Below are positions 35,580-46,600 of a stretch of DNA of 64,000 nucleotides, piece by piece; position 1 is the stretch's first letter; each line of letters starts with the position of its first letter. The position numbers were made by a program, and so were the translations under genes. The DNA lies in contig JACCGJ010001965.1 of NCBI GenBank assembly GCA_013407085.1, positions 1 through 64,000 on the forward strand. Reading direction: 5' to 3'. The DNA comes from Atriophallophorus winterbourni. Lineage: Eukaryota > Platyhelminthes > Trematoda > Plagiorchiida > Microphallidae. The notes beneath the pieces were generated by a model, which saw nothing but the letters and a program-made list of their open reading frames with translations, made no database searches and had not been told where the DNA came from.

Positions 35580-35760
35580 CGTATGTATGAAATCACGAGT
35601 CTGATCCAAAGTCCCGTACAGTTGTCGACTGCACATGGGCTAACATACTGTCAGGTTGCATAGGCCTAGATATGAGAAAGAAAAATAGAAATAGAAATGG
35701 TAGTGAGATTCCAGTGTGTTTACGCATAGTGCTCAATAACGGTAGCATACTACATTAAAG
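35580..35760 (-). repeat. SINE-like repeat
   Basis: GTATGTATGAAATCACGAGT, CTGCACATGGGCTAACATAC, TGTCAGGTTGCATAGGCCTA, then GTAGTGAGATTCCAGTGTGT and a diverged head. Confidence 0.85.
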
Positions 35761-35849
35761 AACACTCAGAAAAGTTACTATCACAGTTCCTTTAATACAC
35801 AAACAATCTTGAATAATGGAAAGTCAAAATTCAGGCCGAGTGCGGCATA

Positions 35850-36010
35850 ATCAAATAACGCAATTGGGCTAAGATATTATCCAGTTGCCAATGTGTAGCC
35901 AGTTATTTAAGAAATTAGTTAGTGGCAGTAAGATTCTAGTGTGCTTCCGCATACAGCGTAGCACCGGTGATGAATCAATTTCGCATGGTTTTACCTGAGC
36001 AGGACCGTAT
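35850..36010 (-). repeat. SINE-like repeat, old copy
   Basis: GGGCTAAGATATTATCCAGT, AGTAAGATTCTAGTGTGCTT, and ATCAATTTCGCATGGTTTTA align with the repeat despite heavy divergence. Confidence 0.6.
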
Positions 36011-36536
36011 TACTGAAACACAGCGTAGGGGGGGATAAATTGAATCAGGTCAATCAAAGTCAAATCGCGTTCCGGTCCACCAATTACAATATTGAAACAC
36101 ACATCCAGGATGCTAAATCTAACGTCAATCAAGTCACCACCGTTTGATCTCACACGGTCACTTGCGTAACTATTCTCGCCTGAGAACACGCACGGCAAGA
36201 GAACGCCAAATAGTCGAGCGTTTAATAGGTGATGAAAAACAATACGAATCTATGTATTATTGACGAAATTCGTAATTACAAAGGGTGCCTTCAGTACGTC
36301 CGTAACTATTGTCACTTCGATCTGATTTGACAGACGATATTTCGCCAACCTGTTCTCTTCGACCACTCGCCAAGACAGGCTCGTTTGACTGATATTTACG
36401 ATTGGAATACAGTTCAATACCTGCCCATATTCGTCATCTACTTCAGCTTCCGAAGATGCTGCCACTCGATCCTTTCTCATTAAGTTCCTCCTAAACCCAG
36501 ATTTTTGAGTTGTGTCCGGTGTCACGATTATTACTC
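36010..36536 (-). other. Unassigned minus-strand open frames
   Basis: Frames at 36525-36250 (91 codons) and 36198-36010 have mixed composition and no recognisable domain. They abut the 5' LTR of the gypsy-like remnant. No splice-supported connection to WDHD1 was found. Confidence 0.2.
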
Positions 36537-36662
36537 GCTTGTGTTGTACTCATGTTACATACACTTTTCGTAATTAGATTTCAGCACGTACTCTAGTTCT
36601 AGGCGTTACTTATTTTATCCTTTTAAATTCAATTCGGATCTTAATCTACGTTACAATTTACC
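36537..36662 (+). repeat. 5' LTR of deleted gypsy-like element
   Basis: CTTGTGTTGTACTCATGTTA through TAGTTCTAGGCGTTACTT to AATTCGGATCTTAATCTAC. The same order recurs at 37972-38115. Short for an LTR (about 125 bp), so the 5' boundary may be incomplete. Confidence 0.6.
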
Positions 36663-37970
36663 TATCTAAGAACACGATTAATCCATCAATACGACCAAGA
36701 TTCTTGGACGCTGATCCCAACTCACCAAATGCACCCAAATGCTGGAATCATTGGATTCATACATTCAATACTTATCTGAACTCTGTTGAACATTTCAAAT
36801 CTGAAAAACTCGGAACGCTCATCCATTTCCTGGATCCTCTGATGTATGATAATATCGCGGACTGTACTGATTACAATTCTGTAATAGAGACGTTACGTCA
36901 ACCATGTGTCTGCTCGAAAAATATTATTTATGCCATATATCTCTTGCAAACGTGCAAGCAAGATCTTGAAAAAGACGTTGATCAATTTATTGATCCAAAT
37001 GCCCTGTGAGCAATCATTGTGGCAAAAGGGGTCACTTTTAGCGTGTATACCGCTTTGATGCAAGTTTTATCATCTATGTCTGCTTATTTATCCCCACTAT
37101 CACAACTGTCAAAATTAACGAAATTTCCCTTTGTGTTCTGCGAATTCTTGTAGTTTCATCTGCTCCAACAAAGTAAATTCATACAATTGGAAAGTTTACC
37201 CAAGCTATTCGTGGTCAAAGTGGCGTCTATGACACTATTTTGTCAAACGACGGATTATTGCTTTGTATCCATCCAATACGGATGTGCCAATTATTCGTAC
37301 TACCTAATCTCTGCACTGAAGTCATATTGGGACATGACTTCCTCGATCTGCACTGCAAGATTGAAATTCCGTTCCGTAATGATCGTCATACATTTACCCT
37401 CTGCGGATAAACTGCTGCAAGCGTGGAATCTCCTTCACTCGTCGCGAACTTGTCGTCAGCTTGCAACCACGTTGCAACCAAATCGAGAAACATTACCAAG
37501 ATGATGAAAAATGCATAATAACTGAAGTTGACCGGTTGTAGCAAAAAGGCATAATTGACTTTTCAACGTCCCCATGGAAAGCCCAACCACCAAACTCGAA
37601 GGGTCGTAGATTAAAGTCAGGCTACGAATCAGTTCACATAGTTGGATGCATACCCATTGCCACGTCTTGATAAAATGATTGAAGATATCTACCGCTTCGG
37701 GATTTATACTACTCTATACCTTTGTGATTATCCTGGTTCTGCTATGAACATCGAAAAACGAACGTCGGATGAAACACAGGATGACCGCAACAATGCTTCG
37801 CGACCAGTTGAGATGTTGCCCACATCATCGGATGAAACTTTTACTTCTGTTTAACTAGCACTACTAGAAAACCAGCAATGTGTTCACCCATACGGTCTGC
37901 GAAACTGAAAGTCTACAATTAATTTGATCTGAACATTAATTTAATAGCTCAAGCTGTTTCAAAACAAAGA
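36663..37970 (+). pseudogene. Gypsy-like gag, protease and RT remnant, internally deleted
   Basis: A gag-like frame (36704-37009) reads WNHWIHTFNTYLNSVEHFKS, LGTLIHFLDPLMYDNIADCT and IYLLQTCKQDLEKDVDQFID, typical of gypsy capsid proteins. Around 37290-37400 an aspartic-protease tail reads LCTEVILGHDFLDLHCKIEI. At 37640-37720 the start of the reverse transcriptase reads DAYPLPRLDKMIEDIYRFGI. The frame then ends in an acidic tail. RNase H and integrase are missing, so the element lost several kilobases internally. Frameshifts separate the parts. Confidence 0.7.
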
Positions 37971-37971
37971 T

Positions 37972-38115
37972 GCGCTTGTGTTGTACTCCTGTTACATACA
38001 TTAAATAAAATTTTCGTATTTCTGTTTCAACACATGTACTCTCGTTCTAGATAAGTAAAGCGTTACTTGTTCTATACAAACGTGACTTCGTTTGAACTCA
38101 ATTCGGATCAAATCT
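37972..38115 (+). repeat. 3' LTR of deleted gypsy-like element
   Basis: CTTGTGTTGTACTCCTGTTA through CTCTCGTTCTAGATAAGTAA, GCGTTACTTGTTCTATAC and AATTCGGATCAAATCTAC match the 36537 repeat with small insertions. The two copies have diverged, so the insertion is old. Confidence 0.6.
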
Positions 38116-38349
38116 ACATCATCATCCCACATCACGAAGCACAAGTCTGGAGCCAGACAAAGTGCCAAGAGACATGAAGCAAGAAAGCCAGATAAGCAAG
38201 AGCGTAAAAAAGCACGAAAGCGGGCAAGCGGAATGTGCAAAAACAAATGCTCAATAAGCAGCTTGCTTTTGTAGTTTCAATGCATGCGATTTGGTTTTTT
38301 TGTTCATCAAATGTAATATTATAATAGTATACCGGATAAAAAGATTAGG

Positions 38350-39020
38350 ACGCACATAATAAAATACACTGGTGCCATTGACTTCGGCTGGCAGCCATAA
38401 CTCGAAAGGTTTCCAGCCAACTATTAGGTGGAGCTTTTGGACCCCACCCAGGCAAACGAATACGCCCAACTGAGCCTAGCGCTACGGTGAGTTTCTTAAT
38501 CCCAAAACGCCACGTTATGGACTGGCCACCCGATCGTTTCTTCCCGCTTCTGCCAGGCTCTGCGAATAAGTCGCGGTACAGTAAACGGTGAGTAGGCATT
38601 CTTAAAACATGTCCCAACTGTCGCAAACCAGCAAGGATCAGAATTTGATTCCTAACACCTGCTTGCAGACATCTATATTTATAACGCGATGCTGCCACCG
38701 AATGCGAGCAATCCTACGCAGGCAATGGTTGTCAAAAACAGAAAGCCGACGGACATCTTCCGCTCGGATAGACCAGGTTTCGCAGCCATAAAGTAGTGTA
38801 GCAAGCACCAGTGTGTTGTACACTTGGCCTTTAGTATGGAGTGAAACTACAAGTGGCGAAGGTTAGCAAACGCTGCACCCGCTTTGCGAACACGATATGA
38901 GATCTCGTCCTCGACACAACCGCCAGCATAGATACAACTGATAAGGTAAACAAAGCTGTCGATCAATTCGAGATTGACATCGCACACAGTTAGGTTTGGA
39001 AGAGAGCCGTTCTAATCCTG
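38350..39020 (-). pseudogene. APE-type LINE (family A) C-terminal region
   Basis: From 39000 downward the minus strand reads SFVYLISCIYAGGCVEDEIS (about 38950), RKAGAAFANLRHL, then VYNTLVLATLLYGCETWSIR, AEDVRRLSVFDNHCLRRIAR and IRWQHRV (38820-38680), GLRQLGHVLRMPTHRLLYRD (38620) and VGRIRLPGWGPKAPPNSWLE (38460). This is the well-known trematode LINE C-terminus after the polymerase domain. It is one of the better preserved LINE pieces in the window. Confidence 0.88.
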
Positions 39021-39334
39021 GGTAAGTGTTTTGCACTTGTTATGCGCGAAGCACATGACATATTTGAAGCTTGTAAGTATAAATATCACATTCTCGCTTT
39101 ACATGGTGTGGCACACTGTTGAAATGAGATTGATCTCATTCGTGTTTCAGATTGTATTCGAAATAAAAGACATAACAAAGGGCTGCATTATAATGCGGAA
39201 CGGTAGAGACACGATCAAATGTTTATAAATATGAGGTCTTTTGAGAAGCATTAAATTATCATCATGATTAGAGACACCATTACACCGCTAGCAAGTGAAA
39301 ATACCTACAAACCATACAACAATGACACAATAAC

Positions 39335-39550
39335 ATCTTAAAAAGATGTGGAAAGTCGGGACCTAAAATGCTACGGAATCTACAAAAACGTAAGCACAAA
39401 GAAACGGGGATGAAGTGGCTATACTTCGAATGTAAAGTGAATGAGTAGAGCGGAATCAGCACGACAGCGTCATTGTAACTTTCAGTTTCGCATGGAAACA
39501 AGCTATCCTGATCACTACACTTCAAAGCACACATGATCAAGTAAATGAAA
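39335..39550. repeat. Dispersed repeat R3, copy 3
   Basis: Matches 4965-5195 in order: AAGTCGGGACCTAAAATGC, GTAAGCACAAAGAAAC, GAATGAGTAGAGCGGAATCA, GCACGACAGCGTCATTG. Non-coding. Confidence 0.5.
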
Positions 39551-39829
39551 TATGATCATAGAGAGCATAGTTCATGACCGTCTGTAAAAAGTACCAACCA
39601 TAAAGTTAGAAAATCAACTCGCACAGTTGAAGCACTTTAATGTCGAATTTTGGGTCTTAGGAAAAGCGAACCGTTAAACATTTACTCGGTCGATCGCACC
39701 AAGCGCGCGAAATTACTCAAAACACAGGGCATAGCGGCAAACATAATGAAATGGATGTGGATATTTCTCCAATAGATTTCAAAACATTGAAGCCAAAAGG
39801 GTTCTTTTTCTTTGCTCCGGAATGAGAAA

Positions 39830-40170
39830 TGGTAACATCAAGGAGCGGTTACGTCTCCATTCTCCTTTTCAGCATATCAAGCTGGGCTGTGGCAGCCACC
39901 ATCCACTTTTATTTACAAATACGCTGATGACGTATTTTTTAATGTGCCGTACCTACGTTTAACCGCTGTCTTCTGCTTTAGATTACACTCTGGTCAACGA
40001 AGTGTACTCTGTATTTAAATTCCGGAAAATGTGTTCAACTTGCGTTCGGTAATGTGCGCTGCGAACTAAGCAACGCATTTGTAATAGTTTTACGCCATTT
40101 AGACTTGAATCTACAAAACTTACTGAAGAGGAACATGCTAAGTATCTAAGTATCAAAATTTCTAAGTTTA
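39830..40170 (+). pseudogene. LINE reverse transcriptase fragment with YADD box
   Basis: The frame around 39905-39960 reads FIYKYADDVFFNVPYLRLTA, matching the catalytic KYADD box of non-LTR polymerases. Flanking sequence is too decayed for family assignment. Confidence 0.35.
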
Positions 40171-41820
40171 CTTAGACAAGTAGTAAATGTCAAGTGTGAC
40201 AGGTGTAGCTAAACACTGCAACGCAGATCGCGGGGACCACAGTCCGGATGATTGACTGTGGGTCTTTAATTAGCGATTCGACATGATGGTCCGGCAACCC
40301 CAAGTTCTAGACTAATCGGGATGCGGAAACTTAAAACAAGTTTTAGAAGTCGGTGGACCGGGGTTCGCAAAATGTGACGCAAAAAGCTTAGTTAATATGC
40401 CACTCTATGTCGTTATCACTACCAATGAGCTTATTACGGAGACGTAATAATAATAATATGTTGTGTATGTGCTTATGGCCTCCCAAATACTAAAGAGACA
40501 GCGATTGTCGTATCGTTTGAGGCACCATATACACGCTTCGCGTAAGGCCCTTTCTTGAACCGGCATAACTACCAACGCCTCGGGTATCCTGGGAGACAGT
40601 CAATTCTGACGAAAGAGGTTACCTATGATGTAAAAGACTACGGTCGCATTAAAAATACGAGCTGAATCTTCATAATCTAACCAAAATAAATATAATTATT
40701 AAAATAACTACAGAACGGTAGAACTCTATCAAGTAAATATATCGTCTTTACTTCTGATCTGTTCAAGATAATCTATGGCTCATACATGAGTCTTCTTCTT
40801 GAATATGGTTAGCCAGCTATCTCGGAAACGTTCAGCGTAGAGCAACCAAGGTGAAATGCTCCACTTGCATACATATAATGACATGGTAGATCGTAGTGGA
40901 CCAGAATAATAAGGTCTAGACTACACACAAAATGCAAATTGGAAAGAACTCACTAATAGACCAAGAGAAGCAAATGTCCAAAACAAAGATCCGTAACGGG
41001 CCAACTATCAGCGAAGTAATCCACACAGGAAAACCGGAAATTAATCCAAGGTGCAGAAATAGCTAAAATGTTGGAGAGTCCCGTTAATCACATTTCCGGC
41101 ACGTCGGCGACCCAAGCAAACTCCGCAAAACCGCAGAGAAGACAAAGTCTGTCTTCAAAATTGTATTGGTCAATTAATGATTATTTACAGAAATGCATAC
41201 ACAGGGTGAGTAACAACACTCAGTTAACGCAACGGAATATCCACTAGTCTGAGTGAATGGACAAGAAGAAATCGATAGATCCGATCTGGATATCGTTATC
41301 GGACCAAACGATAATTTCCAAGTTGAGATGAATGGAATATTCAAGATGAGTAGGTACACATGGCCAAATGAATAATAATCATACAAGGCCAAAAGGTTTA
41401 TGTACAAAAGCTAAGGTACAAGTAGTCACTACAATACTCCCCCACCATAGCGTTAGTTTGCTTGAAGTAAGGATAACATCGCTCGAAAATGTTCATGTGG
41501 CCATGAGTCAGCAAGACGGTTTGGGCCAATGTACATGTCTAACCAGTGTCCATTTGAACAGTGTAGAAAGCCCTAAGTATTGGGAAATGAACATGGTGGG
41601 AAGGTAGCGTTGTGATTGCGGACGTAATGAAGCTTGGTGGAGTTGGGTGTCGGTTTAACCACACGAAGCTGGTGTTTGTGCACGGAATACGCTGTGATTG
41701 TAGGATCTTGATTAATAGAGGACTCGCTCATGGTGGAGTGGTAAGTGAGTATTCCAAAAAAAATAGGCCAAAAATTGACAAATACGAAGTTATCGTAAAT
41801 GCAAAAAAAAATTGCAGTTT
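40170..41820. other. No gene recognised
   Basis: AT-rich sequence with short frames. Open frames at 41368-41812 have no recognised domain. Confidence 0.4.
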
Positions 41821-41825
41821 GTCGA

Positions 41826-41884
41826 GGCTCACCAATTATGTGGTAGTCGGGCTCACCAATTATGTGGTAGTCGGGCTCACCAAT
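41826..41884 (+). repeat. 24-bp tandem repeat entering the assembly gap
   Basis: The unit CTCACCAATTATGTGGTAGT plus CGGG is present twice and a third copy is cut by the gap after CTCACCAAT. The true array length is unknown. Confidence 0.9.
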
Positions 41885-42884
41885 NNNNNNNNNNNNNNNN
41901 NNNNNNNNNNNNNNNNNNNNNNNNNNNNNNNNNNNNNNNNNNNNNNNNNNNNNNNNNNNNNNNNNNNNNNNNNNNNNNNNNNNNNNNNNNNNNNNNNNNN
42001 NNNNNNNNNNNNNNNNNNNNNNNNNNNNNNNNNNNNNNNNNNNNNNNNNNNNNNNNNNNNNNNNNNNNNNNNNNNNNNNNNNNNNNNNNNNNNNNNNNNN
42101 NNNNNNNNNNNNNNNNNNNNNNNNNNNNNNNNNNNNNNNNNNNNNNNNNNNNNNNNNNNNNNNNNNNNNNNNNNNNNNNNNNNNNNNNNNNNNNNNNNNN
42201 NNNNNNNNNNNNNNNNNNNNNNNNNNNNNNNNNNNNNNNNNNNNNNNNNNNNNNNNNNNNNNNNNNNNNNNNNNNNNNNNNNNNNNNNNNNNNNNNNNNN
42301 NNNNNNNNNNNNNNNNNNNNNNNNNNNNNNNNNNNNNNNNNNNNNNNNNNNNNNNNNNNNNNNNNNNNNNNNNNNNNNNNNNNNNNNNNNNNNNNNNNNN
42401 NNNNNNNNNNNNNNNNNNNNNNNNNNNNNNNNNNNNNNNNNNNNNNNNNNNNNNNNNNNNNNNNNNNNNNNNNNNNNNNNNNNNNNNNNNNNNNNNNNNN
42501 NNNNNNNNNNNNNNNNNNNNNNNNNNNNNNNNNNNNNNNNNNNNNNNNNNNNNNNNNNNNNNNNNNNNNNNNNNNNNNNNNNNNNNNNNNNNNNNNNNNN
42601 NNNNNNNNNNNNNNNNNNNNNNNNNNNNNNNNNNNNNNNNNNNNNNNNNNNNNNNNNNNNNNNNNNNNNNNNNNNNNNNNNNNNNNNNNNNNNNNNNNNN
42701 NNNNNNNNNNNNNNNNNNNNNNNNNNNNNNNNNNNNNNNNNNNNNNNNNNNNNNNNNNNNNNNNNNNNNNNNNNNNNNNNNNNNNNNNNNNNNNNNNNNN
42801 NNNNNNNNNNNNNNNNNNNNNNNNNNNNNNNNNNNNNNNNNNNNNNNNNNNNNNNNNNNNNNNNNNNNNNNNNNNNNNNNNNNN
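41885..42884. other. Assembly gap, 1000 N
   Basis: Exactly 1000 consecutive N, a placeholder length rather than a measurement. Open frames crossing it are artefacts. Confidence 0.99.
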
Positions 42885-43039
42885 ATTCGGATTGTATTTT
42901 GGAAGCACAGCGTTATAAACGATGCTGAAAAAGAGAAAGAAATTTCTCCTTACCAGCATCATCATAGGTCACCTGAATTAGAATCGTGTTTAAAAACAGA
43001 AAACTCCATCATTTACTTTCTTTACGGGATATCACTTAA

Positions 43040-45160
43040 AAAGGTGATCTACCTGAGCTTGCATAGCAATTAGGGAGAGTATTCAGGAAATAACTTAAAA
43101 CGGTTGCGGTCCAAACCATGATTAAAACTCTCGATGGAACTGTGGTATATAAGTTCTTTAAAGAATATTGTTCCAAAAATGTAGCACCCTGATGCTGAAA
43201 GAGTGTTTCCCGGAGTCTAGCCGACATCGCTTCTCAGCAAGTGTAAGTGAATGTCCCCAGGCTAAAGAGTCGTTTGTTAGACCGCCACTTAAACCCTTCA
43301 ATATCTTAAAGGATTCAATTAATTCACCTCTCAAACGACCGCGTCTAATCGAAAGAAGATTGAGAGTCTTCAGGTGTGCGGTGTACGCTTTCCCTCGCTC
43401 TCCCTCAATCATGTGAGTTGCGATACGCTCTATGCCTTCATTTCGATCTATGTCCTCCTTGTATTGAGAATACTACAATTAAAAACAATATTCTAAATGT
43501 GGCCGAACTAATTTCGTTTAAAGTGACAGGAATACATTAGGTCTTCTGCTCGATAGCATCGATTTCAGCAAAAAATGTCCTTGCGTTCCCGCTGAGCTGC
43601 AGTGTCAAATTGGTCCTCCCATTTGAAGGTAGTCCTAACCAGTACTCCCAAATCCTTAACACACTGTGCGACGTTAACAATGAGAGACTTTCTTGACACT
43701 CGAATTAAAACTTTATCAACCAGTGATAACAAGAATTTGCTGTTATTATGGTTCAGTGGGAGGTTCCACTGGTATGACCAGATTATGACCAGCTCAAAGT
43801 CGTGCATCAAGTTATCTTCATACGTTGATCCGATAAACTTAACATCATTCGCGACAATAGAACATGGGTACTTCCAGGTACACGACAAATCATCAATAAA
43901 TATCAGGAATAGAAGAGGATCAAGTACCAAACCTTGAAGGACCCCGCTGATCACCTTAGTTTGGCTAGACAAAGTTGTTTCTACTCAAACTCTGAATGGC
44001 CTTACTGTAAATGAATGCTTTTATCCCAGCAAATAGATAACACATATATCTTTCGCTGCCAGCTTGGTCTCTAGAAGGCGGTGACTCCCGAATTCGCAAG
44101 CCTTGCTAAAATATAGGTAAAGGGCTTCGACTGGCTTTCTTTCGTCCAGCCGTTTATTAGTAGTATCAAGGCAACTACGAAGATTATTCAGGCAGGCTCT
44201 ACCCTCAAAAAATTCATGTTGAGTTGAATTCAATGAAGAATGCGGCCAAAGATTCTGACAGTTTTGTCACGCAATAGTTTTCTAAATACTTTCGAGACGA
44301 TCCTAATCAGGCTGTTAGGCCTATGGTTAATAAGAGTTGACCTGCAAACAGCATGGTGTATTGGTGGATAATATCCAGTCACTAAGCTGTGTTGACTCAA
44401 ACATGGTTAAGTGTGACATACACATCAGCCTCATTAAAGGACAGCTCATCTAGTGCAAGGGCACCGGGTGGCAATCCATGCAGCCCAAACGGTGCATTAT
44501 AAAATTATCCCGTCGTTGAACGCTACTGAAAAATTTTAGAAGGTGGTCGCCGTAGACAGGTCTGTATCACCTGCTTTTTCTTTCTCAGGTTTAGAATTTC
44601 CGATGCTTTCCCTGGTTTTTCATCTTCACTGTGCGTAGCTATAAAATCTTTTCAGATTGGATTTAGCATCCCTAGCTAACGATAACTCAAACTCCTGTTC
44701 GAGCAAAAGCTGTAATTCAACACTATCGTTACGATTGGTTTTGTAGCGGGACCCATAACCAGAAGTGAGGGATAGCTTATACTGAGGCCATAGGCGATTA
44801 CATTTACGAGTAGACCTAAGGAATTGATGAGTCCACCAGGGCGGTCTTTGATGTCTTCTCACGCACTGCAGCGGATTATGCTTGTCTTGTTACTCTTTAA
44901 GGTATTTACAAATTCTATCCCGGTTTTTACTGACATGGAATTCCTTAGTAACAGAAGCGAAGATTTTGAAATCTGCAGGAGTAAACCCCAGTCTACAAGC
45001 CTAAAATAACTTATAAGACGAGCGAGAAGAGTGTTAAAACGAAGTACCGCTTCGACGGTTATAATTACATGATCGCTTTTGCTCCGAGCGGTTTAGGTAC
45101 TGTTATTAATATCTTCTAACCGGGACGACAATACCAAGTCAGGTGTGGTTTTAATTCATT
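43040..45160 (-). pseudogene. CR1-like LINE remnant, linker and reverse transcriptase
   Basis: In minus-strand order: DRPGGLINS-like end of the endonuclease linker (about 44830), RPPWWTHQFLRSTRKCNRLW and EFELSLARDAKSNLKRFYSY (44860-44640), QHEFFEGRACLNNLRSCLDT (44220), EALYLYFSKACEFGSHRLLE (block A), ISGVLQGLVLDPLLFLIFID (block B, 43950), VANDVKFIGS (decayed YADD, 43850) and KDLGVLVRTTFKWEDQFDTA (43640). The C-terminal RRGRLRGELIESFKILKGL and FSIRVLHFWNNIL lie at 43350-43160. All CR1 polymerase blocks are present in order but interrupted; the catalytic Asp pair is damaged. Confidence 0.85.
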
Positions 45161-46600
45161 TCAATTAAATTTAGTGGTCTAAAAAGCGTATAGTTTAACA
45201 AAAACCGCAGAATAATATGGGAATTAACATATGTAGATAAAACGGGATTTGTTTTTTTACTGCGCAGTTCAGAAATCAGGTAGAAATCCATAGGGTAGAA
45301 ACTGTTTTTCATCGGTTGGATGGTACATGTAAATCCATGGGGTCAAGATATATAGTTAAATTCGATGCATGGGTTCAAAGTTCCAAGCAGTAATGGTGTA
45401 GAATATATTGGATGGGTCGACATAAATTTGTATCCATGCATTAGGAATGCAGATATTAACCGCAAGTTCGTCGTAGAAAGGTGAATGCATTCTTTAAATG
45501 GAATTGCATGAACAAGAAGAAGCTGTGCGCCTTCTACCAGCTTACCAGGAGATCGCTCGCTGTTTACGGTGTTAAAAGTGACAGATATTGCAGCCGGTAC
45601 ATGGTTAACATTAGACTACCGTAATAGGACGCGAAAGAACTGGTAAATGGGGACAGACTACCTGGGTTAATTATAATGATGAGCTTTATGTCCTCAGGCG
45701 CAGCACTTGATGTAGACAAGCTTTATTTGAAGGCGTTATTGTGTCAGAAGATAGCGCATTTCATTATTAATAACGGATGACATGTCCTGGCATTCAGTTT
45801 CATCACGATATTTCCTCCATTGGAAGTAGTGCGACGATGGTGCTCTTCAATGACATAGTACCATCAATTTTATTTATCTTTTATTTCTGTTTAGATTATA
45901 CAGGTCTGTTAGTGGCCGACGAGCTGATTACCGTTAGGAATATCTTTCGGTGGAAAGCTACAAGGAAGCCGAATCATTATCATTATCATAGGGCGATATT
46001 CGACCAAGTCAAAAAGAGCGACCAGATTCTTTCTGGAGTGTGATTAAAAACAGCCTTGACTACCAGGATTGATTGTTAGGGAGCACTTGCGTGTGTACAT
46101 GTGAACGGAAGATGAGAGAGGTCTCCTCACTTCAAGGTGGGCGATTCATTGCATTTTGCTTGTCTAATCCAATGGAAAGACCCTGAAAAGCGGTCAATTG
46201 CAGCACAAATGGAAAAATAAACCAAGAAACTTTTTTATGTGTGTCAAAAAGGATTTTACAATCTTTTGTTTTTAAAATACGAAATCGGATACTAATGTCT
46301 AGGAGTAATGCATTGGAAACATCAACTGCAACCGTGTTTTTATTCCATTTCTGAACCTACAGAAACTAGTTCTTTGTGGAGTGAATTTCACGCGATTACT
46401 ACGCGGTTACTAAAGAAATGCGTCCTGGATTCCAGCATAGTATGGTGCATACAAAGATTGTGAAAGTAACCTCGTGTTTCAACCAAGGACCATAACCGAA
46501 ATAATCCGTTGAATTGATGGCAATTGAAAACTTGGAAGGATTCTATTGGATTGTTTCTCCCTTACTAAGCGAGAAAAGCCGTAATAATACGTAAATTACA
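45160..46600. other. No gene recognised; LINE-adjacent AT-rich sequence
   Basis: Positions 45160-45230 resemble 17235-17300 (TCAATT.AATTT..TGGT..AAAAG.C.TATAG.TTAAC), suggesting a shared LINE 3' end. An 88-codon frame at 45777-46043 has no recognised domain. Confidence 0.35.

Noticed and set aside
41826..41884. CRISPR-like direct repeats
   Set aside because: Units are contiguous with no spacers, and the genome is eukaryotic.
41612..42965. Long open frames of 362-438 codons on both strands
   Set aside because: They are open only because 1000 N contain no stop codons.
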